NCBI RefSeq assembly: GCF_041737375.1
Contig: NZ_JBGSRV010000012.1
Span: 1-64,000, forward strand
DNA length: 64,000 nucleotides
Direction: 5' to 3'
From: Vampirovibrio sp041737375
GTDB taxonomy: Bacteria; Cyanobacteriota; Vampirovibrionia; Vampirovibrionales; Vampirovibrionaceae
Position 1 is the stretch's first letter. Each line of letters opens with the position of its first letter. Position numbers and translations under genes: made by a program. The notes below the pieces were generated by a model. It saw only the letters and a list, made by a program, of their open reading frames with translations. It was not told the origin of the DNA and ran no database searches. This document shows positions 1-8,271 of this stretch, in pieces.

Positions 1-61
1 CAGTTTCCACTTCTCTTAAGGCTCGGACAATTTGTTCCTCTGTAAATCGACTGGCTTTCAT
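1..61 (-). CDS. IS3-family transposase OrfA, N-terminal fragment
   Basis: Only the first 20 codons are in the window. Read on the minus strand from the ATG at 61, the peptide begins MKASRFTEEQIVRALREVE, which is the typical N-terminus of IS3-family OrfA (the helix-turn-helix DNA-binding subunit made before the DDE transposase OrfB). A good ribosome binding site (AAGGAG) lies 9 bases upstream of the ATG. Whether the element is intact cannot be seen. The family call rests on this short but very characteristic N-terminus. Confidence 0.75.
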   Translation of the reverse strand, partial: MKASRFTEEQIVRALREVET

Positions 62-111
62 TTCGAGATTCTCCTTGACGACATGGTAATACGGGAAAAT
101 CTCTAGTTTCA
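1..111 (-). mobile_element. End of an IS3-type insertion sequence, cut by the window edge
   Basis: The minus strand carries the start of an IS3-type orfA (see next entry) and about 50 bases of leader. Read on the minus strand, the probable terminus is the TG of TGAAACTAG at position 111; immediately beyond it the recombinase frame resumes on the plus strand. The boundary is inferred from where that frame becomes intact, because the other IS end and the target duplication lie outside the window. The element appears to have interrupted a serine recombinase gene. Confidence 0.6.
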
Positions 112-552
112 ACTGGCTCTAAATTTCGGGCGCCTGTCAACAAACTGGACGGCAAAATCTCAGACGACCTTTGGCAACGTAAGCATGAGCAATACAAACA
201 AGAGTTGAAACAAATAGAGGAGTCGCTAAGACAGCATCAAAAAGGAAAGCTGGACTACGTAGAGAATGGGATCAGGCTTCTCGAACTGGCAAAAAACGCC
301 CACGAACTGTATTTGAAGGAATCAGACCTTGAAAAGCGTCGAATCCTCAATTTTGTACTCTCGAACTGTACCGTAGAAGCCGGAGAGCTGCGCTACGATT
401 ACCGTCTGCCCTTCTCGATTATTGCCAGAGGTATCGAGATGAAAGAATGGTGGGCGGTACTGGACTCGAACCAGCGACCTCCACAATGTCAATGTGATGC
501 GCTACCAACTGCGCCAACCGCCCATGAGGTCTGTTTTCAATTACAAACATAG
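112..552 (+). pseudogene. Large serine recombinase, C-terminal remnant
   Basis: An open frame without its own 5' end begins right beside the IS terminus. Its residues match the C-terminal part of large serine recombinases: the KLDGKISDDLW segment after the zinc-ribbon region, a charged coiled-coil stretch, then RRILNFVLSNCTVEAGELRY and an RLPFSIIAR ending. Large serine recombinases insert and excise phages and integrative elements. The catalytic N-terminal domain is missing, removed by the IS. The frame has no stop before the adjacent tRNA and its last ~35 codons are antisense to that tRNA, so the natural C-terminus probably changed when the element integrated. The remnant should be non-functional. 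Confidence 0.75.
448..523 (-). tRNA. tRNA-Val(GAC)
   Basis: Read on the minus strand, the 76 bases fold into a complete cloverleaf. The acceptor stem is GGGCGGT/ACCGCCC, the D-stem GCGC/GCGC, the anticodon stem TCACA/TGTGG with loop TTGACAT (anticodon GAC, valine), and the T-stem GCTGG/CCAGT with loop TTCGAGT. Discriminator A and an encoded CCA complete the 3' end. The 3' end abuts the recombinase remnant, which is the usual geometry for an element integrated at the end of a tRNA gene. Confidence 0.95.
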
Positions 553-695
553 TTATGAATCAAACCGGCAGGCATGTCAAATCATTTTGCTTGGGCGGCC
601 CTGAGGCAAGTATATGCCTGGTGCTGGACGGCAAGCCTTGACCCGCCTTACAATACCTATATTGCTTCCTCACGTTTGAGCTAATGTAAGAATCC

Positions 696-2699
696 ATGAT
701 CAAGCCCCCGCCACTGGCCCTGTTTGGCCTTCTACACAAATATCGCGATATTTTCCTGCGCTACAAAATGCAAGTGGGGCTGGGCGTTTTGGCGTTGGTC
801 TTCACCAATTTGTTAGGTATCGCCATTCCCTTGCAAATCAAAGGCGCGGTAGAAACCATCCAGAACATTTATCAACCTGCCGCCGCTAACGCCGTTATTG
901 CCCCCCAAGCCTTGTGGCAGGGCTTTTATACCCACCTGTGGGTGATTGCCGGACTGGCAGTGTTGGTGCTGATTTGCCGGGTGGCCTCTCGACATTACCT
1001 CTTAGGGGCCGGTCGGCGTATTGAATTTGATTTACGCAACCGGTTGTACGGGCATCTGCTAAAAATGCCCACCAGCTTTTTTTCCGCCCATCCGCCCGGT
1101 GAGTTAATGTCTCGCATGACCAACGATGTGGACGCTACCAAATACTTAACCGGCGGCGGTATTATGCTGGGTGTAAACACCCTGTTGGCCTATGTTCTCA
1201 CCATTCCCATGATGCTCATCCTGAACTGGAAGCTGGCGGTGGTGACTTTTCTGCTGTACCCGGTGGTTATCGTCTTTATGGGCAAAATCAGTAAAAAAGT
1301 TCGCCAGGGCTACTACGATGTGCAAAATGTACTGGGCGATATCAGTACCGTGGCTCAGGAAAACTTGAACGGCATGATGGTTATTCAGTCCTATGTGCGT
1401 GAGGCTCAGGAAAACAAGCGGTTTGAAACGGTCTGTGATACTTACTTTGGGGCCTATACCCGCTTAATTCATGAGCGAATTTTACTGTTTATGCTGTTGG
1501 CGGGCCTCAGTGGCTTTAGCGCCTTTTTGGTTCTGCTGGTGGGCGGTTGGCAAGTGATTGAAAAGCAACTGGACTGGGGCGGCTTTGTGGCCTTTACCAT
1601 GTACCTGGAGCATTTGGCCTGGCCCACCATGGCCATGGGCTGGACCATTTCCATCTTTCAGCAAGGCACAGCCGCCTTGCAACGGCTGGATGAGCTTTTT
1701 AGCGCTCAATCCAACGTGTCGCAACAGCCTTCCGACTCTGGCGCTACCGATTCTATCCGGGGGGAACTTGAAATTCGCAACCTCGACTTTGTATATGAAA
1801 ACCCGTATGCCAAGCCCTCATTGGCAGATGATGTCCCCGCTTCGGTAAAGCCCCCGAAGTTGGCCCTGCAAAACATTAATTTAAAAATAAAGCCGGGGGA
1901 AACCATTGCCTTGGTGGGCTCTGTGGGTAGCGGAAAATCCACCTTGCTGCGCCTGTTACCTCGGGTGCTGAGCGTGCCTCAAAACCATGTCTTTCTGGAT
2001 GGTCAGGACATTACCACCCTCAGTCTGGAACAACTGCGAACTCACATTGTGTTTATGCCGCAGGCCAGTTTTTTGTTTTCTACCACTGTTAGCCAAAATA
2101 TCGCCTTTGGCAGGCCCGAAGCGTTGGAAAACGGTGAGGGTGAAGGCTTAATGGAAAACGCAGACTTGCCCAGTATTGTGGCGGCTGCAGAAACGGCCAG
2201 TGTGCATCTGGATATTCAGGGACTCCCTCGCCAGTATCAAACCCTGGTGGGTGAACGGGGGTTGATGTTATCAGGCGGTCAGCGCCAGCGGGTGGCCTTG
2301 GCCCGTGCTATTTTAATGGACGCTAAAATTCTGGTGCTGGATGATCCGTTCTCCAACGTGGATGCCGAAACGGAGCGCAACATTCTTTCCGCCCTGCGAG
2401 CCAGAAAAGTGTTCTCCGATAAAACCACCCTCATTGCCACCCATCGGTTTTCACTGGTCAGCCTGTGCGATCGTATTGTGTTGATGGATGAAGGTCGTGT
2501 GGTGGCCGTGGGTACCCATATGGAGCTGCTCAACACCCAGCCCTTGTACCAGAATTTGCACCGGCTTCAGGAACTTCGTTCTTCCCTGGGCGATTGGGGG
2601 CTGGAGCCTGCCCCCGAAACAAACCTGAATACCCCCTTGGTTGGGGATGACGAGGATTTGGCGGAACTGGTTGAAAGCGCCACGGAGGCTCAAGCATGA
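696..2699 (+). CDS. ABC exporter half-transporter, degenerate-site subunit
   Basis: This 667-residue protein has an N-terminal six-helix exporter membrane domain (about residues 20-340) followed by an ATPase domain. Visible motifs are Walker A GSVGSGKST near residue 407, the ABC signature LSGGQ near 524, Walker B ILVLDD near 544 and an H-loop ATHRF. The residue after Walker B is Asp instead of the catalytic Glu, as in the inactive-site subunit of heterodimeric exporters such as MdlA, BmrC and TM287. The stop overlaps the start of the next gene (ATGA), so the two are translationally coupled and should form a heterodimer. The substrate is unknown; lipid or drug export is typical of the family. 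No strong ribosome binding site precedes the ATG. Confidence 0.9.
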   Translation: MIKPPPLALFGLLHKYRDIFLRYKMQVGLGVLALVFTNLLGIAIPLQIKGAVETIQNIYQPAAANAVIAPQALWQGFYTHLWVIAGLAVLVLICRVASRHYLLGAGRRIEFDLRNRLYGHLLKMPTSFFSAHPPGELMSRMTNDVDATKYLTGGGIMLGVNTLLAYVLTIPMMLILNWKLAVVTFLLYPVVIVFMGKISKKVRQGYYDVQNVLGDISTVAQENLNGMMVIQSYVREAQENKRFETVCDTYFGAYTRLIHERILLFMLLAGLSGFSAFLVLLVGGWQVIEKQLDWGGFVAFTMYLEHLAWPTMAMGWTISIFQQGTAALQRLDELFSAQSNVSQQPSDSGATDSIRGELEIRNLDFVYENPYAKPSLADDVPASVKPPKLALQNINLKIKPGETIALVGSVGSGKSTLLRLLPRVLSVPQNHVFLDGQDITTLSLEQLRTHIVFMPQASFLFSTTVSQNIAFGRPEALENGEGEGLMENADLPSIVAAAETASVHLDIQGLPRQYQTLVGERGLMLSGGQRQRVALARAILMDAKILVLDDPFSNVDAETERNILSALRARKVFSDKTTLIATHRFSLVSLCDRIVLMDEGRVVAVGTHMELLNTQPLYQNLHRLQELRSSLGDWGLEPAPETNLNTPLVGDDEDLAELVESATEAQA

Positions 2700-4525
2700 G
2701 TATGGATGTGTTGGCTGTTCCGGTTAAAGCTTCAGAGCGTCGGGAATCCGGGTTGAAAGATATTATGCTGTTGGGCAAATTATGGCCCTATATGCGGTTG
2801 TACAAAAAATCCCTGCTCATTTCCTTGCTGTTGCTCCCCCTGATTTCACTGGCGGAAATGGGGCAAACTTTCTTGATTCGCTTTGCCATTGACGGGCCAA
2901 TCCGTTCGGGAAATTTGCCCTTGCTGTTTGGCTATGCCGGGGGCTTTCTGGGGTTGTTGTTCATCAATTACCGGGTGCGCTATGTGCAAATGGCGGAATC
3001 TCAAAATACCGGCCAGCGTATTATTCGGGATTTGCGAACCGATTTGTATCGGCATTATCAAACCCTCTCTCCTCGCTTTTATCAAAAGCACCCCTTGGGC
3101 AAGCTGGTCACCCGGCTGACTGCCGATATCGAGAATTTAAGCGAAATGCTCTCTTCCGGTGGTTTGGCCATTTTGGCGGATTTGGCCATGATTTTGGGGG
3201 CCATGGCGGGCATGTTTATTATGGATTGGCAATTGGCGCTGGTGACGGTAGTGACCCTGACCGTGCTGATTTTTATGATGGAATTTTTTCGCAGCCGGGC
3301 CAGAAACGCGTACGATGACATTCGGGTAAAAGCGGCCCGCATTAACGCCTTTTTGCAAGAAAACTTTGCGGGCATGGAGCTGGTGCAGCTTTACCGGCGA
3401 GAGCAAAAAAATTATCAGCACTTTGAAACCTTGAACCGCAGTAACCTGCAAAGTGGTCTGGATTCCATTTTTTACTCCACTGCCTTTAACGCCGTGGTGG
3501 AATTTATGACCCTGATTACGCTGGTTTTGATTTTATGGCTGGGTGGCTTGCAGGTAAACAGTGGCACCTTAACCATTGGGGCCTTGGTGGGCTTTTTCCT
3601 GTTTGTGCGCAAAATGTTTGAGCCAGTGGAAGATGTCAGCGAAAAGTACAGCATTCTGCAATCGGGGTTGGCCTCTATCGATAAGGTGATGGCCCTGTTT
3701 CAGGAACAACCCGACATTCAGCGCCAGCAACTGGCCGATGCGTCTGTGGTTACAACTTTGCCCAAAGCCAGCGGCGACATTGTTTTTGAGAACGTCAGCT
3801 TTGGGTATCAGCCAGATCATCCCATTTTAAAAAACCTGAACCTGCACATTCGTCCCGGCGAAAAAATTGCCATTGTAGGGCCTTCGGGGGCGGGCAAAAC
3901 CACCCTCATTAAATTGCTGTTGCGCTTTTACGATGTCAATCAGGGTTCGCTCAGGCTGGATGGCAAAGATCTGCGAGACTGGGATCTTCATGCTTTGCGC
4001 CGTAACGTGGTTTCTATCCAGCAAGATGACTTTTTGTTTTCTCGCAGCGTGAGTGAAAACATTGCCTTGGCCGCCTATACACCGGATCTGGCCCCCGCTT
4101 TGCGTAAGGCGGCTGAGCAAAGCAACGCCTTAAAAGTGATAGAACGCTTGCCCAAAGCTTTTGAAGAAACGCTGGAAGAGCGGGGCAAAAACTTATCGGC
4201 TGGAGAAAAGCAATTGCTGTTGTTCGCTCGGGCGGTTTATCACGATCCGGCTATTTTAGTGCTGGATGAAGCCACCTCGGCCATTGATCCGGTTACCGAA
4301 AATCTAGTGCAGGAGGCCATGGACAAACTCATGGCGGATCGCACCGTGTTGATTGTGGCCCACCGGCTTTCCACCATCAAGCAAGTGGATCGCATTTTGG
4401 TGATGGAGCAAGGGCAGATTGTGCAACAAGGCTCTCATCAGGCGCTATTAAGCCAGCCGGGTCTGTATCAGCAGTTTTATGAATATCAGGAATTAGTGGC
4501 CCACACCACCGCCCCCGTGGCTTAA
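2696..4525 (+). CDS. ABC exporter half-transporter, catalytic subunit
   Basis: This 609-residue partner of the preceding gene starts inside its stop codon. It has an N-terminal membrane domain (about residues 35-340) and an ATPase domain with Walker A GPSGAGKTT near 395, Walker B ILVLDEATSAID near 519 with the catalytic Glu present, and H-loop VAHRLS. Its signature is LSAGE rather than LSGGQ, as in MdlB/YheH-type subunits. Combined with the Asp in the partner, both changes fall in the same composite nucleotide site, predicting one active and one degenerate site. The closest family picture is MdlAB/YheIH; the substrate cannot be told from sequence. Confidence 0.9.
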   Translation: MSMDVLAVPVKASERRESGLKDIMLLGKLWPYMRLYKKSLLISLLLLPLISLAEMGQTFLIRFAIDGPIRSGNLPLLFGYAGGFLGLLFINYRVRYVQMAESQNTGQRIIRDLRTDLYRHYQTLSPRFYQKHPLGKLVTRLTADIENLSEMLSSGGLAILADLAMILGAMAGMFIMDWQLALVTVVTLTVLIFMMEFFRSRARNAYDDIRVKAARINAFLQENFAGMELVQLYRREQKNYQHFETLNRSNLQSGLDSIFYSTAFNAVVEFMTLITLVLILWLGGLQVNSGTLTIGALVGFFLFVRKMFEPVEDVSEKYSILQSGLASIDKVMALFQEQPDIQRQQLADASVVTTLPKASGDIVFENVSFGYQPDHPILKNLNLHIRPGEKIAIVGPSGAGKTTLIKLLLRFYDVNQGSLRLDGKDLRDWDLHALRRNVVSIQQDDFLFSRSVSENIALAAYTPDLAPALRKAAEQSNALKVIERLPKAFEETLEERGKNLSAGEKQLLLFARAVYHDPAILVLDEATSAIDPVTENLVQEAMDKLMADRTVLIVAHRLSTIKQVDRILVMEQGQIVQQGSHQALLSQPGLYQQFYEYQELVAHTTAPVA

Positions 4526-4661
4526 ACCGCTGCGATTCAATACGGTCTAAGCGGTTAGGTTGGCCAGAAGCCACTCGACGGGCGTCTTTTCGTCTGGCTA
4601 TCCTGAGAGGGTCAGTCGCGGTAAACTGTAGCCAGTTATGGGCCATAAAAGGAGTTTTAAG

Positions 4662-5801
4662 ATGAGCATATCTGGTTTTGCGACCCCGGAGGGCACCCAG
4701 CGTTATCAGCAACGCTTTGAGGGAAAAAATATCGCGGGCTTGCCCGTTGCCGATGGCCATTTTAGAACCACCGCCGATCACTTGCGGTTAACCAGTTTGG
4801 GAATGGGTACTTATTTGGGGGCGGTGGATGAGGAAGCCAGCCAGATGATGCGCGATGCCGCTGTTCGCTCAGTGGCCTCCGGGGCCATTAACGTGCTGGA
4901 TGCGGCCATTAACTATCGCTATCAACTGTCAGAACGTGCCATTGGGGCCGCCTTAAAGCAATTGCAACAGCAAGGCATCCAGCGAGATGAGATTTTTATC
5001 AGCTCCAAGAACGGGTTTATTGCCCCCGATGCGGCCATGCAGGCACAAGGTCAAGATTTTAAAACCTGGTTTCAGCAGCGTTATATGGCCTCCGGGGTGG
5101 TTCAGCCTCAAGACATTGCGGGCGGCATGCATTGCATGGCCCCCGGCTACCTCAACGATCAGCTGAACCTTAGCCTGGCCAACCTGGGCATTCAAACCCT
5201 GGATTTGATGTACCTGCACAACGCCGCTGAATCCCAGTTGCCGGAAGTGGGCCGGGTGGAATTTATGCGCCGCCTCAAGCTGGCCTTTGAGTTTTATGAA
5301 TCGGCTCGCGCGGATGGCCGTATTCGTTACTACGGGCTGGCCACCTGGAACTGTTTCCGGGTGAATGCCGAAGAATCTGACGAGTACCTGAGTTTGGAAG
5401 CCGTGGTTCACTTGGCGGAAGCGGTGGGGGGCCCCGATCATGGGTTCCGCTTTATTCAACTGCCCTTTAATCTGGCGTTTACCGAAGCGCTGACCCTGCC
5501 CAGCCAGCCGGTGGCCGATGAGTTTTTCTCTCTGCTGGAAGCGGCCATGGCGTTGGAAATAGGGGTGTTCACCAGTGTTCCCCTGTTACAGGGACAATTG
5601 CTGAAAGAAAGTCGTTTGCCTCAGTTTGAAGGGCTGGATGCTCCCTCTCAGCAATGCTTGCAATTTGTGCGCTCCAATCCCGGTGTATTGGCGCCGTTGG
5701 TTGGTCATAAGCAACCCCTGCACGTTGAGCAAAATCTGAAAGTGGTCAGCATTCCGCCGCTAGCCCTGGCTGATTTTGAAACCACGTTGGCCAACAATTA
5801 A
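4662..5801 (+). CDS. Aldo/keto reductase family oxidoreductase
   Basis: A 379-residue NAD(P)H-dependent oxidoreductase of the aldo/keto reductase TIM-barrel fold. The DAAINYRYQLSERAIGAAL segment carries the catalytic Asp and Tyr region, ISSKNGF corresponds to the catalytic Lys strand, and LDLMYLHNAAE to the His strand. The start at 4662 is preferred over the in-frame ATG at 4638 because GGAG lies 8 bases before it. The protein is longer than the usual ~320 residues, with extra loops in the middle. It stands alone, ahead of a clear terminator. Its substrate is unknown. Confidence 0.85.
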   Translation: MSISGFATPEGTQRYQQRFEGKNIAGLPVADGHFRTTADHLRLTSLGMGTYLGAVDEEASQMMRDAAVRSVASGAINVLDAAINYRYQLSERAIGAALKQLQQQGIQRDEIFISSKNGFIAPDAAMQAQGQDFKTWFQQRYMASGVVQPQDIAGGMHCMAPGYLNDQLNLSLANLGIQTLDLMYLHNAAESQLPEVGRVEFMRRLKLAFEFYESARADGRIRYYGLATWNCFRVNAEESDEYLSLEAVVHLAEAVGGPDHGFRFIQLPFNLAFTEALTLPSQPVADEFFSLLEAAMALEIGVFTSVPLLQGQLLKESRLPQFEGLDAPSQQCLQFVRSNPGVLAPLVGHKQPLHVEQNLKVVSIPPLALADFETTLANN

Positions 5802-5811
5802 ATAGCACCTT

Positions 5812-5842
5812 AAAAGCCAAGCCCAAAACGCTTGGCTTTTTG
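5812..5842 (+). terminator. Rho-independent terminator after the aldo/keto reductase
   Basis: AAAAGCCAAGC pairs with GCTTGGCTTTT around a short CCAAAAC loop and is followed by a T-run. It lies 11 bases after the aldo/keto reductase stop. The A-tract on the other side means it could also act on the converging Crp/Fnr gene. Confidence 0.85.
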
Positions 5843-5900
5843 CTGCTTTATTGAAAGCCAACCCATTCAAGCCCAACCCCAGACTTGTTGAATAAAAAAA

Positions 5901-6644
5901 TTAATAAAAGAAGGCGTCTTCGGTTTGGGCGATTTCAGAGAGCTGCTCGAGATTGGTAATCACAATTTTGCCGCCCCGCAGGTAATTGATGCAGCCATAC
6001 ATTTTTTTCAAGCGGCTAATAATGCGAACAGACTCTTCATAGGCAATGCCGGTCATGCTGGCAATATAGTCGTGGGGGAGTTGAATGTTTAACAGCTTGC
6101 CATCCGGGGTTTCGGTAAAGCCATCTCGTTTAAAGTGATAGAGCAAAATTTTGGAAACCCGGGCATCGGTTTTTTTAACCACCTGGTTGTGCGTTTCGTA
6201 GTTGAACCACAACACCTGACCCAGGGCGGTAATCATGCCAATGGCGATTTGCGGAAAGCGTTCCACCAGTCTCACAAAGTTGCTTTTTTCCAGATAAATC
6301 ACCGTAGAGTCGGTCAGGGCTTCTGCCGAATAGGGCATGGGTTTATCGGTTAACGCGCCGGTTACCCCAAAAAATTCACCCACCGATGACAGGCGAACAA
6401 TGGTGCTTTCTCCATCCGAGGAGTACTTCACCAGCTTCACGCATCCTTTGAGGACAAAATAAATTTTAGACCCGGTATCACCCGGCAAATCCCGCTCGTA
6501 GAAAATAACCGTTTCTTTATCGTAGTTGGCCTCGTAAAAATAGCCTGCGATTTCCTGAAGTGCTTGATCGCTCAGACTTTCAAACAATGGAATCTTACGG
6601 AAGCGGGGAATGAGATCGCTTTTATTTTCAAGGGAGAGGGCCAC
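5901..6644 (-). CDS. Crp/Fnr family transcription regulator
   Basis: A 247-residue regulator starting at GTG. Residues about 15-130 form a cyclic-nucleotide-binding-like beta-roll (IYFVLKGCVKLVKYSSDGES, then RLSSVGEFFGVTGAL). A dimerisation helix follows, then a C-terminal winged helix (LPHDYIASMTGIAYEESVRIISRL). No cluster of N-terminal cysteines is present, so it is not an iron-sulfur FNR. Whether it binds cAMP cannot be decided. It is a single gene read toward the aldo/keto reductase terminator, and its targets are unknown. Confidence 0.88.
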   Translation of the reverse strand: MALSLENKSDLIPRFRKIPLFESLSDQALQEIAGYFYEANYDKETVIFYERDLPGDTGSKIYFVLKGCVKLVKYSSDGESTIVRLSSVGEFFGVTGALTDKPMPYSAEALTDSTVIYLEKSNFVRLVERFPQIAIGMITALGQVLWFNYETHNQVVKKTDARVSKILLYHFKRDGFTETPDGKLLNIQLPHDYIASMTGIAYEESVRIISRLKKMYGCINYLRGGKIVITNLEQLSEIAQTEDAFFY

Positions 6645-6737
6645 GGGAACGGTGCCTCAATGCTTATGGGAAATAATGGCATCTTTGTCACGGACTTATT
6701 ATAGGAGTAACAAAGTGTCCCGGCAAGCGCCACCTGT

Positions 6738-7610
6738 TTAAAAGCGCACCTGACGCAGGTTTTTGTCTCGAACCATGAAAACAACCGCATTATGGCAACC
6801 GTTTCCCAGTCGTGCGTAAGCCGCAGGGGGCAAAAATGGACGCAAATGATCCACCCAGCCCTCACTGGTTAAAGCCACCGGAACGAAACCAGCCTCAGGT
6901 ATATGATCCCGATCTTCCACGCTGGCCACCGGGCGGGAAAAAAGGCCACGCTCATAGCCTTTAAAAAAAGGACTGAGTTGAAGCCCGGTACAAGCGCCTG
7001 CCTTTTCAATGCGAATCACTTCGGGGTTGGAAATGCCTTCGCTCACCGCCTGCTTTTCCAAGCGTGTCAGGCTACTGCCCTCAAAGGCTTCTCGCTGAAT
7101 GCGGGGTGAACCCACTGTGTAATCGGTGAGGGTAAACAGCAGTTGAGGGTCCTGTTTGGCGTACAGGCCCAGTTTTTGCCGGATTTTTTTTAAGGAGTAA
7201 GCCTTGCCGCCCAGCTGGTAATGAATATTGGTTTCCAAATCCGTAATGTGGGTGGTGGTGGCAATGGGGTAGTGATCCAGAATAATGCGCAGGGCAAGCG
7301 CATTGTGAGCGTTAATCCAGTAGGCGGTTTTGTCGCTGGCTTTGGGAAAGGCGGTGGGATCATTCTCTGGAGAGCAGGCCGCCAGTTGCCCCAGATAATC
7401 GTTCAGCCGTTTGGGATGGGCTCGCAGTTTGGCAAAATCGACTTCGGCCTTGCAGTTCACAAAGTCGGTCAATACGGCTTGCCACACATGATGGCGAAAA
7501 GGACGGGTTACCATGCTGTCGTCAATCACTCGGCCCGCCTGCGCATACGCGCCAATTACGCACAGTGTTAACAGGCTGGTCAGTTTCCAGGCAAAGCTGA
7601 ATGCTCGCAT
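6738..7610 (-). CDS. Exported DUF547 domain protein
   Basis: A 290-residue protein with an N-terminal signal peptide (hydrophobic core LTSLLTLCVIGAYAQA) and a DUF547 domain: a conserved VNCKAEVDF start, KTAYWINAHNALALRIIL, and a TDYTVGSPRI region. The DUF547 fold is of unknown function, and the exported position suggests an envelope role. Three in-frame starts lie close together (TTG 7619, ATG 7616, ATG 7610); the last is chosen because AGAGGA lies about 9 bases before it. It appears to be a single-gene unit. Confidence 0.8.
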   Translation of the reverse strand: MRAFSFAWKLTSLLTLCVIGAYAQAGRVIDDSMVTRPFRHHVWQAVLTDFVNCKAEVDFAKLRAHPKRLNDYLGQLAACSPENDPTAFPKASDKTAYWINAHNALALRIILDHYPIATTTHITDLETNIHYQLGGKAYSLKKIRQKLGLYAKQDPQLLFTLTDYTVGSPRIQREAFEGSSLTRLEKQAVSEGISNPEVIRIEKAGACTGLQLSPFFKGYERGLFSRPVASVEDRDHIPEAGFVPVALTSEGWVDHLRPFLPPAAYARLGNGCHNAVVFMVRDKNLRQVRF

Positions 7611-7752
7611 GGCCATCAATCCTCTTATTCTCTATCCCTCTATCTTCGGCTGGCCCTTTGCTTTCTTGAATGCCAAGGGCTTCAGCGCTCCATTTCTAAT
7701 CTACTGGATGAAACGGCGTTTGACTACTGTTTCTTCCATAGAAAAAATGGAG

Positions 7753-8271
7753 TTACTGAATGAGCGCTGCGTTCAAGCGTTGCCGAATGGCCTCATAAAG
7801 CACAATGGCAACCGAATTGGAGAGGTTCAAGCTGCGGCTATCCGGGCGCATGGGAATGCGAATGCTGTTTTCCGGTTGCTCTTCAATTAACCAGGCTGGC
7901 AGGCCGTGGCTTTCACTGCCAAACACCAGTAGGCTGTTGGTGGGGTATTGAACATCAGTGTAGTTCTGCTTGGCCTTGGTGCTGACAAAATAGGGCGTCC
8001 ATCCCGGTTTGGCGGCCTGTACGTCTTTAAACTCCGGCACATGCTGAATGGGAATATCGTCCAGATAATCCATCCCGGCCCGCTCCAGATATTTATCATT
8101 CAGTCTGAAGCCCAGGCTGCCCACCAGATACAGATCGGCCCCGGTGCAAGCGCAAAGCCGCGCAATGTTTCCCGTGTTTTGAGGAATGCGCGGCTCTACC
8201 AGAACAATGGTAATTTTAGGATCAGCCTCGAAACTCAGTGGCGTCGAGGATGGAAAGATAGGTTGGGTCAT
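7753..8271 (-). CDS. trmL: tRNA (cytidine(34)-2'-O)-methyltransferase TrmL
   Basis: A 172-residue SPOUT methyltransferase of the TrmL/YibK type, which methylates the wobble nucleotide 34 ribose of certain leucine tRNAs. Visible are the N-terminal VEPRIPQNTGNIARLC motif, FGSESHGLP (SAM-binding knot) and the C-terminal IPMRPDSRSLNLSNSVAIVLYEA knot motif in full (here split only by description). The ATG lies 50 bases inside the 3' end of mreB, so the two genes overlap and are probably co-transcribed. The N-terminus is about 17 residues longer than in most homologues. Confidence 0.93.
   Translation of the reverse strand: MTQPIFPSSTPLSFEADPKITIVLVEPRIPQNTGNIARLCACTGADLYLVGSLGFRLNDKYLERAGMDYLDDIPIQHVPEFKDVQAAKPGWTPYFVSTKAKQNYTDVQYPTNSLLVFGSESHGLPAWLIEEQPENSIRIPMRPDSRSLNLSNSVAIVLYEAIRQRLNAALIQ

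Noticed and set aside
448..552. C-terminal WAVLDSNQRP-type peptide of the recombinase frame
   Set aside because: This is the translation of the antisense strand of tRNA-Val, a familiar artefact, not a real protein domain.
1469..1654. Antisense frames inside the ABC, malic-enzyme, porin and RSH genes
   Set aside because: They are shadows caused by the composition of the real genes, with no motifs and no ribosome binding sites.
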